Positions 8,316-14,940 of a stretch of DNA of 64,000 nt are shown here, in pieces. Position numbers and translations under genes: made by a program. Within the stretch, counting starts at the first letter, position 1. The number at the start of each line of letters is the position of its first letter. Origin of the DNA: an uncultured bacterium (lineage in GTDB: Bacteria > Verrucomicrobiota > Lentisphaeria > Victivallales > UBA1829); NCBI GenBank assembly GCA_902778895.1, contig CACYZF010000006.1, positions 81,142 to 145,141 of the forward strand, read 5' to 3'. The notes beneath the pieces were generated by a model. It was not told the origin of the DNA, made no database searches, and worked only from the letters and a program-made list of their open reading frames with translations.

Positions 8316-8637
8316 TTAAGGGTAAAACCGATTTTCGGGGCCACGAAAAATGAAAACGGAGAATTGCGCTGTTTTTCAAAACATGGTAGTTCTCATAAAA
8401 ACAGCGCAGATTTCGGACTTGAGTTCAAAAATGCCAGTTGACTAGCCAACTGGAAAACGGAGAATTTGGGCCGGAAAGGGCTCCAAATGCCGGGAGAATA
8501 GTGCGCGGAACGGCTCTCCACGGAGAATCTGCGGGGACGACATTCTTTGCACAACCCTCGAATTGAACGAGATATAGCGAAAGACAAAAAAAGCACCGTT
8601 GAGAGGACAACGATGCTGAAATACAAAACAATGGTCG
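8316..8637. repeat. Non-coding 320-bp block, copy 1
   Basis: Aligns over its full length with 13601-13925, diverged but clearly homologous. Shared landmarks in order: GGGTAAA, a GCGCTG...CAGCGC stem around a conserved loop (ACATGGT, TTCTCAT), a second small hairpin, CTCCACGGAGAA, and a terminator-type hairpin ending in ACAAAACAATGGTCG. The two copies keep stems with different bases, suggesting structured RNA or DNA. Confidence 0.75.
8586..8616 (-). terminator. Terminator-like hairpin in block copy 1
   Basis: Minus strand: GCATCGTTG-N6-CAACGGTGC, then TTTTTTT. It is the counterpart of the tRNA-Pro(CGG) terminator at 13873-13904, although no tRNA is present here. Confidence 0.6.
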
Positions 8638-8843
8638 CCCCCGCGAAGCCGAATCGGCGCGTCTACGTTTGAGGGTAAAAACCGTCTACTAACGTTTTTT
8701 TATCGACTTTTTTTGCGTTGCGAAACGTCGACCTCTCAAACTTTTGGGGGACGAAAGGAGAAAAAAACGTGCACATTTGAACTTGGAAATAGTGAGGTCG
8801 AGGTTTTTATATATTGAATTGTGAGTATTTGGCTAAATGCTCC

Positions 8844-10040
8844 TCACTGTAGCAACCAGTCCAGCACATTGAGTTTGCGTATGCCGTTGAAGTCATCCGA
8901 CGGGTCTTCGTCCAAGGTCAGCAGGAATTTCGGGTAACTGTCCCGGATTGTATTGAACGGGGCAAGCTCACGTTCCAAAGTCTTGGTGTCACGCACGCTT
9001 GCGGCAACTTGATAGTATTCCGTTCCATTGGAGTTCTCCACCACGAAATCGATCTCAAGTCCGCCGACTTTTCCTACATACACTTTGCCCCCGCGTCTCA
9101 GCAGTTCCAGATAGACCACGTTCTCCAGGATATGCCCCACATCCTGATACTGTCCGCCAAGAAGATGTCGGCGCAATCCGAGATCGACAGCATAGTATTT
9201 GTCCTGCGTTTTCAGGAGCTGTTTGCCTTTGATGTCGAAACGTTTTGCCTTGTAGACAACAAAGCTTTCCAGCAGGGCTGAAAGATATTTCTCAACGGTC
9301 TTGCTGTCGGTCTTCCTGGCGCCGGAGGTCAGCGTATCCGCAATTCGTTTGACGGACAACTCGCTGCCTATACTCGAAAACACGAATTTCGCCACACTGT
9401 TCAGAATCATCGGATCCTGAATTCGACGCCGGGCCATTACGTCTTTCACGAGGATCGTGTTGTAGATGCCCTCCAGATAGCTGTCCAGTTCGCGCGCTGC
9501 CCCGGAAAGTTCCATTGTGTACGGGAAAGAACTGGTCGATACGTATTCCCGGTACAGGCTTTGTCGGTTGGCGGTTTCCGTATGGGCCTGAGCGAACTCG
9601 CGGAAGGACAGCGGAAGCATGCGGATCTCCACATATCTGCCCGAAAGCATGGTTGCCAGTTCGGAGGAGAGCAGATTTGCGTTGGACCCGGTGATATAGA
9701 TGTCGGTGTTGGGCGTGATGTATAGGCTGTCCACCACGCGGGGAAACTCCTTGCAGAGCTGAACTTCGTCGATGAACACATAAGTCATTTCTTTCGAGGA
9801 AAGCCGCTTCTTGATGTAGGAATGAAGCGCCAGTGGCTGGCACAATGCCTCGTTCTCAAGTTTCTCAAGATTCACCTCGATGATGCGTTTCTTCGGGACG
9901 CCTTGCTCTCTGAGCCATTCGGCGTACATCTCCATCAGCACGGATTTTCCGCATCGACGTACTCCCGTGATGACCTTGATGATTTGCTTTCCCCGCCAAG
10001 CTTGGAGTTCCTTCAGGTATTCTGGCCGTTCAATTCTCAT
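8844..10040 (-). CDS. AAA ATPase with DUF4143 domain (second copy)
   Basis: A 398-residue relative of the ATPase at 3002-4255, with the same architecture: Walker A GVRRCGKS (26-33), Walker B FIDEVQ (about 85-90), YITGSNANLL sensor stretch, and a C-terminal DUF4143 region with LEIDFVVENS and EYYQV. The start at MRIERP is set by GGAGG 7 nt upstream; an in-frame ATG 48 bp earlier would overlap the operator region. The two proteins differ through most of their length, so this is an old paralogue or an independent acquisition. Its promoter overlaps one palindrome and has a second copy upstream. The role of the family is unknown. Confidence 0.9.
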   Translation of the reverse strand: MRIERPEYLKELQAWRGKQIIKVITGVRRCGKSVLMEMYAEWLREQGVPKKRIIEVNLEKLENEALCQPLALHSYIKKRLSSKEMTYVFIDEVQLCKEFPRVVDSLYITPNTDIYITGSNANLLSSELATMLSGRYVEIRMLPLSFREFAQAHTETANRQSLYREYVSTSSFPYTMELSGAARELDSYLEGIYNTILVKDVMARRRIQDPMILNSVAKFVFSSIGSELSVKRIADTLTSGARKTDSKTVEKYLSALLESFVVYKAKRFDIKGKQLLKTQDKYYAVDLGLRRHLLGGQYQDVGHILENVVYLELLRRGGKVYVGKVGGLEIDFVVENSNGTEYYQVAASVRDTKTLERELAPFNTIRDSYPKFLLTLDEDPSDDFNGIRKLNVLDWLLQ

Positions 10041-10071
10041 TTGCTTACCTCCGGTTACGCATTGATTTACA

Positions 10072-10089
10072 TTTGGAATATAATCCAAA
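10072..10089. promoter_or_regulatory. Operator-like palindrome 1 of ATPase gene 2
   Basis: TTTGGA-N6-TCCAAA, overlapping the -10 box (10077-10082) of the ATPase promoter; a bound dimer would block polymerase. Confidence 0.65.
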
Positions 10090-10104
10090 AACTCAAAAAG
10101 TCAA
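10077..10104 (-). promoter_or_regulatory. Promoter of ATPase gene 2
   Basis: Minus strand: -35 TTGACT (10099-10104), 16-nt spacer, -10 TATATT (10077-10082). Confidence 0.7.
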
Positions 10105-10109
10105 GCGTA

Positions 10110-10131
10110 TTTTTGGAAAATAATCCAAAAA
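10110..10131. promoter_or_regulatory. Operator-like palindrome 2 of ATPase gene 2
   Basis: TTTTTGGA-N6-TCCAAAAA, immediately upstream of the -35 box. The centre is 40 bp from the first copy, close to four helical turns. Confidence 0.65.
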
Positions 10132-10196
10132 CCATAAAATTCGGGCGAGTTTTTGGAGGAGAACTCCGATTTTCTTTTTGTGCTATATCCTAAGGT

Positions 10197-10529
10197 GTGG
10201 AACCTGCCGGACAAGGAAAGCGGCATCCTGTTTCGGCGTTGTGGAGGTCTCAATTATATTACTCGAAAACCTATCGCGAGCTTGAACGCGAATCTTCCAA
10301 ATACTGGCATTACAGCCCGGAACAGCTTTATGTCGTCGGCGGGCTCTCCCGCCATGCGGTAAAACATGGCCCGGGGCGAAGTGCTCTACTCCCGTTCCGG
10401 AAAGAGATCCTTTCCCTGTGGAGAAAAAGAAAAAGTGCGCGAGCAATCGCGGAGGAACTGACAAAACACGGCATCCGGACCACGCCTCAAAACGTGTGGA
10501 AGTTCATCAAACGACATGATGTCGTTTGA
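10197..10529 (+). CDS. Small HTH-like protein, mobile-element type
   Basis: Up to 110 residues from a GTG start. The C-terminal part (about residues 70-110) is basic and reads as a helix-turn-helix: KRKSARAIAEELTKHGI then TTPQNVWKFIKRH, a pattern seen in small proteins of plasmids and integrative elements. The N-terminus is uncertain because the first 14 codons coincide with a fragment of the interspersed repeat; a TTG at 10239 is an alternative start. It is divergent from ATPase gene 2 and shares its 156-bp upstream region, so it could be a co-located regulator, but nothing shows that it binds the palindromes. Confidence 0.5.
   Translation: MEPAGQGKRHPVSALWRSQLYYSKTYRELERESSKYWHYSPEQLYVVGGLSRHAVKHGPGRSALLPFRKEILSLWRKRKSARAIAEELTKHGIRTTPQNVWKFIKRHDVV
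10203..10238 (-). repeat. Interspersed repeat, copy 4 (fragment)
   Basis: CCTGCCGGACA, a G-rich stretch, then TTCGGC on the plus strand, matching the distal end of copy 2 (1768-1817). The promoter end is absent. Confidence 0.4.
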
Positions 10530-10571
10530 ACGCCTCAGGTTTGTTCGTTAATCGGACGTTATCCACTATTG

Positions 10572-11834
10572 TTACAATGCTTTAATATTTGAAATAATAT
10601 CATCAATTTCATTTTTGTGGGAGTTGATTATTAGTTTGTTTTTTAAACTTTCAAGCAAAGAAATAGCGAATCTTTTGGGTCTTTCTTGATATAGTTCTTC
10701 GCGAACCCTTTCGTTTGTTTTAAATAATTCAGCTAATGCCCTAATTCTATCTGTTTGCAAAACATCTATAAAAGACTGTAAAAAAATGTAAGAAGGTGAA
10801 CGCCCCCAATAATTGCCACACCAAACCGACAAAATTTCCTGATAAACACGAACAAAAGCGAGTGATGGCACAAAAGGACCGAGTTGATCGAGAGTTTTTG
10901 CTGCTCGCACTTCTTCTTGCCAGCCATAAGAAGTTTTTTTTGCTTTTGCTAAAAGATTCGCTGCATGACCATATAATTGGGCTCGTGTTGCATCTGGAAC
11001 ATATTTTATTCCTTTGACATTTATTAATACTTCTAGTAATCTTTGCTTTGCATCTTTGGTTTGACTATCCAAAGATTGCGCTGGAATCAAGCTTAACGAA
11101 TTATATTTATTTCCCGCGGTGGAACGTAATATATCTGGAGCTTTAGCCCAAACAGCAGGAAATAATCTATTTACATTTCCCCATGCAGGTTCTTCTCCCT
11201 TAATGATTAAATCTAGCATAAAGCTGAAAAGCATTCTAATCTCAGTTTGGGTAGAGGTTTTTATTTGTTCTCCTACTTGCAAAAGAGCATCCTCTGTCAA
11301 AGAATCTGTTTTTATGGGATCAATAATAGCTTTTATTGAGTGACCTGGTTCTGGCAGTGGAATCCTGAACAGATTATCTTCTAACATTAATGCCATTGCC
11401 ACAACATCATTAAACCCGACAGGATTATTTGTATCATGCGCTGGCGTTGCATGGTTTCTCATCCAATTAATCATCTCCAATGCTTTGGCAGCCTTAGAGT
11501 CAAGAAGACCAATTGTTTTGGCTCCAGTAATCACGAGAGCATCATCTATTTCATCCCATCGATCAGCGAGTGTATCCCCATCTTTTTTATAATGTTTGCG
11601 ACCAGGTTCGTTTTTGATTGCAGATGTGAACAATTCTACACTATATGCTTCTATTCGCCGTCTTAAATTATGGACAGAAGCATCCCAAATACTAATCAGA
11701 GCATGGCCATATTTCTTGATTTCGCATAACTCTTTTGCATCTATTAGATAATACTTTTCTTCATTATCTATTTCAAGAAAAACGTCTGAATTCGGCGAAG
11801 AGATTAAATCTGGCAATGCTATCTCAGTTTTCAT
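10572..11834 (-). CDS. Hypothetical protein with a possible HEPN motif
   Basis: A 420-residue protein I do not recognise, in AT-rich DNA. It is mostly predicted helix with no signal peptide or membrane segment. Residues 126-133 read RNHATPAH at the end of a helix (EMINWM before it), which fits the R-x(4-6)-H active-site pattern of HEPN ribonucleases; this is motif reading only. AAGGAG lies 8 nt before ATG. It is the last of three minus-strand genes (Sel1 protein, 145-residue protein, this) with short gaps, likely one transcript from the promoter at 13274. The context is an accessory island, so a defence or toxin role is possible but not shown. Confidence 0.75.
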   Translation of the reverse strand: MKTEIALPDLISSPNSDVFLEIDNEEKYYLIDAKELCEIKKYGHALISIWDASVHNLRRRIEAYSVELFTSAIKNEPGRKHYKKDGDTLADRWDEIDDALVITGAKTIGLLDSKAAKALEMINWMRNHATPAHDTNNPVGFNDVVAMALMLEDNLFRIPLPEPGHSIKAIIDPIKTDSLTEDALLQVGEQIKTSTQTEIRMLFSFMLDLIIKGEEPAWGNVNRLFPAVWAKAPDILRSTAGNKYNSLSLIPAQSLDSQTKDAKQRLLEVLINVKGIKYVPDATRAQLYGHAANLLAKAKKTSYGWQEEVRAAKTLDQLGPFVPSLAFVRVYQEILSVWCGNYWGRSPSYIFLQSFIDVLQTDRIRALAELFKTNERVREELYQERPKRFAISLLESLKNKLIINSHKNEIDDIISNIKAL

Positions 11835-11911
11835 TTGAATTCTCCTTACTACTGTTTAGGCGTAATATATTACTAAGTCGGCGAACAACAACTGAATAGT
11901 GCTTTGGCAGT

Positions 11912-12349
11912 TTAATCGTCATCGGGAGCGTTGCACTCAATGTTAATGCTCATGCTGCCACCCATCTTAGGATAGTCTCCGATATTGCCAGGGACGCCGC
12001 CTGAGGGATGATTGCTGGCAAAAACAATTGCCTGATCAAGAAGATTGAATACAATATCGGGCTCCGTACTATGATTAAACGTTACGCCGACCCAATCTGG
12101 GCCAAACATCCGGATTGGAAATGACAAATATGGCTTTCCGAGTTCAAGGATAGACTGTTGCCCACACCTAATGTCGCATCGCTCAACATCCATGCCAACT
12201 TCCATGTCCCATTGTCGCATCAGTAACGCAATCCATTCGTTTGTTCGAGCATTTGAATAAGACAATACAACGCCTCTGAATAAATCATTATGCTTCTCAA
12301 GGGTATTATATTTCTCTTTTGCATATGCTGTAAGATCCGATAGTTTCAT
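11912..12349 (-). CDS. Hypothetical protein, 145 residues
   Basis: Not recognised. I start at MKLSDLTAY rather than at the ATG four codons earlier, because GGAGA lies 7 nt before the inner ATG and would be inside the longer frame. The sequence is a compact soluble alpha/beta protein with conserved-looking blocks: ALLMRQWD (about 37-44), ERCDIRCG (about 52-59), LSFPIRMFGPDWVGV (about 72-86) and DIVFNLLDQAI (about 94-104). It is AT-rich like its neighbours and sits between the Sel1 protein and the HEPN-like protein on the same strand. Confidence 0.75.
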   Translation of the reverse strand: MKLSDLTAYAKEKYNTLEKHNDLFRGVVLSYSNARTNEWIALLMRQWDMEVGMDVERCDIRCGQQSILELGKPYLSFPIRMFGPDWVGVTFNHSTEPDIVFNLLDQAIVFASNHPSGGVPGNIGDYPKMGGSMSINIECNAPDDD

Positions 12350-12417
12350 TTTTTTCTCCATTTATTGGAAATCTTCAATCGAATTCAAATAAAAGATATT
12401 TCCACCTTTTTTTCTTG

Positions 12418-13209
12418 TCAAAAACCATTTGGCGACTTATTCCCGAAATCGTCTCTGAACTTCTGATCTTCTTTCAGGAGGCGCTTGCGGATATCTTTTA
12501 GAACTTCAGGAATGCCATGTGGGAAATCGGATGCGACAGGGGCGCCCCAGTAATGCATTTTAATGACCATCCCTTCCAGAGCATCCATGGCCTGTTCATG
12601 ACCTTGTTCAGCCGCCATTTTAAGCCACTTGACGGCCTCTTCATAGTCTTTTTTGACACCTCTGCCTGACCAACAGCACCCACCGAATGACCATTGCCCG
12701 TCGGCATTGCCCTGTTCCGCCGACTTCCTGTACCACTTGGCGCACTTGACATTGTCCTGTTCGACGCCTTGGTAATACTCATAACACCAGCCGAGTCGCC
12801 ATTGTGCTTGGGCGTGGTCCTGTTCCGCAGCCTTATAGAGCCACTTAACAGCTTCATCATATTCTTCTTCTTGATAAAGGTATTCGCCCAGTTGGTATTG
12901 TGCCTCAGCATACCCCTTTTCCGCGGACTTACGGAGAAATTTAAGAGCCTCGTCCCAGTCCACATACTCCTCAAAAGTAAAGAGTTCGTACATAGCTTTC
13001 GCACTACCGGCATCTGCTGCAAGCTTAAACCATTTGAAGGCTTCTTCTGCATCTTGTTCCACACCATAGCCCAATCGGTAACACATTGCGAGCATCAACT
13101 GAGCCTCAATGTGCCCATTTTCGGCGGACTTACGAATGGCAGGAAGCAGATGTGGAAGCTGGTTCAAGTCAAACGCATTATCTTTTTTTTCATTCGGGTG
13201 TTGTTCCAT
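12418..13209 (-). CDS. Sel1-repeat protein
   Basis: 263 residues dominated by tandem Sel1-like (SLR) repeats of about 36 residues from residue 25 to 220. Each has the A-x(n)-A-q-y-x-L-G core (for example AEAQYQLGEYLYQ, AQAQWRLGWCYEYYQGV, ADGQWSFGGCCWSGRGV). Such solenoids mediate protein-protein contacts. No signal peptide is visible, so it is probably cytoplasmic. It is the first gene of a putative three-gene transcript with the 145-residue and 420-residue proteins, driven by the promoter at 13274-13302. The C-terminus (about 225-263) is non-repetitive. Confidence 0.88.
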   Translation of the reverse strand: MEQHPNEKKDNAFDLNQLPHLLPAIRKSAENGHIEAQLMLAMCYRLGYGVEQDAEEAFKWFKLAADAGSAKAMYELFTFEEYVDWDEALKFLRKSAEKGYAEAQYQLGEYLYQEEEYDEAVKWLYKAAEQDHAQAQWRLGWCYEYYQGVEQDNVKCAKWYRKSAEQGNADGQWSFGGCCWSGRGVKKDYEEAVKWLKMAAEQGHEQAMDALEGMVIKMHYWGAPVASDFPHGIPEVLKDIRKRLLKEDQKFRDDFGNKSPNGF

Positions 13210-13273
13210 GACAAGGTTCCTTTTGGAGGGAAGGGAGACTATGAGAGAACAGTGAATAAAACATTAATGGTTT

Positions 13274-13302
13274 ACTATAACACCCATCTTAAAGAATGTC
13301 AA
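13274..13302 (-). promoter_or_regulatory. Promoter of the Sel1 gene cluster
   Basis: Minus strand: TTGACA (13297-13302), 17-nt spacer, TATAGT (13274-13279), about 65 nt before the Sel1 start codon. Confidence 0.7.
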
Positions 13303-13600
13303 GCCTCTTTTTTTTCTGAATTGCACAGTCTTGCTGTCGCCAACCTTCATCTGTAAGGCGAAGAAACTCCGAAGAAAGATTTCCCGATTCTGTTTCTACC
13401 TCGTTTTTGCCGCATAAATGCCCGAAAAAGCCATTCTCCGTTTTTGAGCGAAGAATTTTGCCGAAAGCGGGAGAAAACGAGAGGACACCTTTCGTGTTTT
13501 GTCCCAATCCGCACCATGTTCAAAATCCGAGGTTAGGAACACGTTTCGAAACCGTTTGTGGCCGTTTTTATACAAATCTGCACGTGTTCCCACTCTCACT

Positions 13601-13925
13601 TTTGAGGGTAAAGCGGATTGTTGGGCCCGGCAAAAATGCAACTTTTAGAAACGCGCTGTATTTTCGATACATGGTTGTTCTCATAGAATCAGCGCGGATT
13701 CTCCGTTTGAGTTCAAATTTGTCAGTGGTCGCGTCCACTCAAAAACGTAGAATTTCCGCGAAGGCGGGTCCGGGAAGGCTCCGAGAAAGCGCGAATTAGA
13801 ATTCTCCACGGAGAAAAAGAGAAAGATAATAATCGTGCGTTAAGCTCGAATTTCAAGGAGTTTAGCGAGAAATAAAAAAAGCACCGTTGAGGAGACAACG
13901 ATGCCGAAATACAAAACAATGGTCG
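13601..13925. repeat. Non-coding 320-bp block, copy 2
   Basis: Homologous to 8316-8637 in direct orientation, ending in the 3' end of tRNA-Pro(CGG). Stem CGCGCTG / CAGCGCG corresponds to TGCGCTG / CAGCGCA in copy 1 (a T-A to C-G exchange), with the loop sequence kept. Downstream, AGTGG / CCACT replaces CCAGTTG / CAACTGG at the same place. No gene is visible between 13303 and 13919. Confidence 0.75.
13873..13904 (-). terminator. Terminator of tRNA-Pro(CGG)
   Basis: Minus strand: GCATCGTTG-N6-CAACGGTGC followed by seven T, starting 16 nt after the tRNA CCA end. Confidence 0.8.
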
Positions 13926-13997
13926 GGGCGACTGGATTCGAACCAGCGACCTCTAAGTCCCGAACCTAGCGCTCCAACCAGACTGAGCTACGCCCCG
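13920..13997 (-). tRNA. tRNA-Pro, anticodon CGG
   Basis: 78 nt including an encoded CCA. Acceptor CGGGGCG pairs with CGCCCCG. The D arm is GCTC/GAGC, the anticodon stem CTAGG/CTTAG closes the loop TTCGGGA (anticodon CGG, reads CCG), and the T loop is TTCGAAT. It overlaps the end of the duplicated 320-bp block. Confidence 0.95.
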
Positions 13998-14090
13998 AAA
14001 TGTTCGATTCAATAAATATACCGCGTTTTCCGGAAAAATCAAGCTGAAATCGAAAAAAAAGCCTATTTTTCCGAGAAAACCGCCTGTTTT

Positions 14091-14264
14091 GATGATTCGG
14101 GGACGTTTTTATCCGGTATTTCCACGAAATCGAGGAACGCTCCGTCATAAATGGAAGATGATTCGGGGACGATTTTGTCTGGTATTTCCGCGAAATCGAG
14201 GAATACTCCGTCATAAATGGAAGATGATTCGAGGACGATTTTATCCGGTATTCCCGTGAATGGA
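14091..14264. repeat. 66-bp tandem repeat, about 2.6 units
   Basis: Units start at 14091, 14157 and 14223 (GATGATTCGGGGACG and following) and are nearly identical; the third is partial. 66 bp is 22 codons, so minus-strand frames remain open through it, but two different frames are open and neither has a Shine-Dalgarno, so I treat 13998-14550 as non-coding. Confidence 0.85.
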
Positions 14265-14550
14265 TTCCCCGCATCGTCCGCCGTGCCGTCCGCGGGCTTG
14301 CTGATATGTGTTTTCGGCTGGGGCGTCAATCTGAAAACGAACAGGGAAGGCGGGGCGCAAAACTGAAAATGTCCGCCACCGTCGATGCAGTGGAACAGAT
14401 TCGGGGGCAGGGGGCGTGTCTTGTATTGCCTGTGCCGGACCATTCCTGTCGAGCGTATCCGCGATTCCTCCGGCGGCTTTCCTGCATGTCGCCGCTCAAC
14501 TTTTCCATCATGGAAAACGGCAGTTTCCAGTGAAAACGTAGCAAATCTGC

Positions 14551-14578
14551 TTGACTTTTCGTAAAAAGGTGCTATATT
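14551..14578 (+). promoter_or_regulatory. Promoter of tRNA-Pro(GGG)
   Basis: TTGACT (14551-14556), 16-nt spacer, TATATT (14573-14578), 25 nt before the tRNA 5' end. Confidence 0.8.
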
Positions 14579-14603
14579 GATATGATGCCGGAAAACGGCA
14601 CGT

Positions 14604-14681
14604 CGGGATGTAGCGCAGCCTGGTTAGCGCGTTTGACTGGGGGTCAAAAGGTCGTGAGTTCAACTCTCATCATCCCGACCA
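14604..14681 (+). tRNA. tRNA-Pro, anticodon GGG
   Basis: 78 nt with encoded CCA. Acceptor CGGGATG pairs with CATCCCG. The anticodon stem TTTGA/TCAAA closes loop CTGGGGG (anticodon GGG, reads CCC), and the T arm contains GTTCAACTC. A T-run follows directly. Confidence 0.95.
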
Positions 14682-14700
14682 TTTTTTTGCCTCGAAAACA

Positions 14701-14738
14701 ACCCGTTTTCACTTCTCGTGACAGCGGGTGCTTTTTTT
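14701..14738 (+). terminator. Terminator of tRNA-Pro(GGG)
   Basis: ACCCG / CGGGT stem with an inner TCAC / GTGA, followed by seven T. Confidence 0.65.
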
Positions 14739-14893
14739 GTGATTTGAAACCGGAATTACGGATGATCTACGGAAAAACCTCCCCTCAGCTCGAGCTTGGA
14801 CCGTTTGCGGATTCCATCGCAAAACGCTTCCCCTCTTTGTGCCGACAGACGGGCGGGCATCTCCTTGCCGGATCCCCTGAAGAATCTCTGCAA

Positions 14894-14929
14894 GGTGAAC
14901 TCGCAAGTTTGCGCTTCCGCGAGTTCACC
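14894..14929 (-). terminator. Hairpin after the giant repeat-protein gene
   Basis: Perfect 11-bp inverted repeat GGTGAACTCGC / GCGAGTTCACC, 12 bp beyond the stop codon of the gene at 14941. No long T-run follows on the minus strand, so termination is inferred from position. Confidence 0.55.
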
Positions 14930-14940
14930 CGATTGCAGTG

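Noticed and set aside
8393..8631. Short minus-strand frames in the 320-bp block (also 13722-13919)
   Set aside because: The two copies share a few residues near the terminator hairpin but diverge beyond it, while RNA-type stems are conserved; a structural explanation fits better.
8631..8700. A second, degenerate tRNA-Pro at the end of block copy 1
   Set aside because: Only CGACCA is shared; no acceptor, D or T arm can be folded from the following bases.
10183..10464. Minus-strand frame opposite the HTH-like protein
   Set aside because: Low-complexity start, and its end coincides with the repeat fragment; the plus-strand frame has a credible HTH.
8640..13600. Integrase or transposase in the tRNA-Pro island
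   Set aside because: None of the five genes has a tyrosine or serine recombinase or DDE motif; the 110-residue protein is only a DNA-binding candidate.
14091..14264. CRISPR array
   Set aside because: The 66-bp units are contiguous with no spacers between them and there are no cas genes.
13966..14443. Two overlapping minus-strand frames (13966-14274, 14063-14443) over the 66-bp repeats
   Set aside because: One runs into the tRNA gene, both owe their length to the repeat, and neither has a Shine-Dalgarno or recognisable features.
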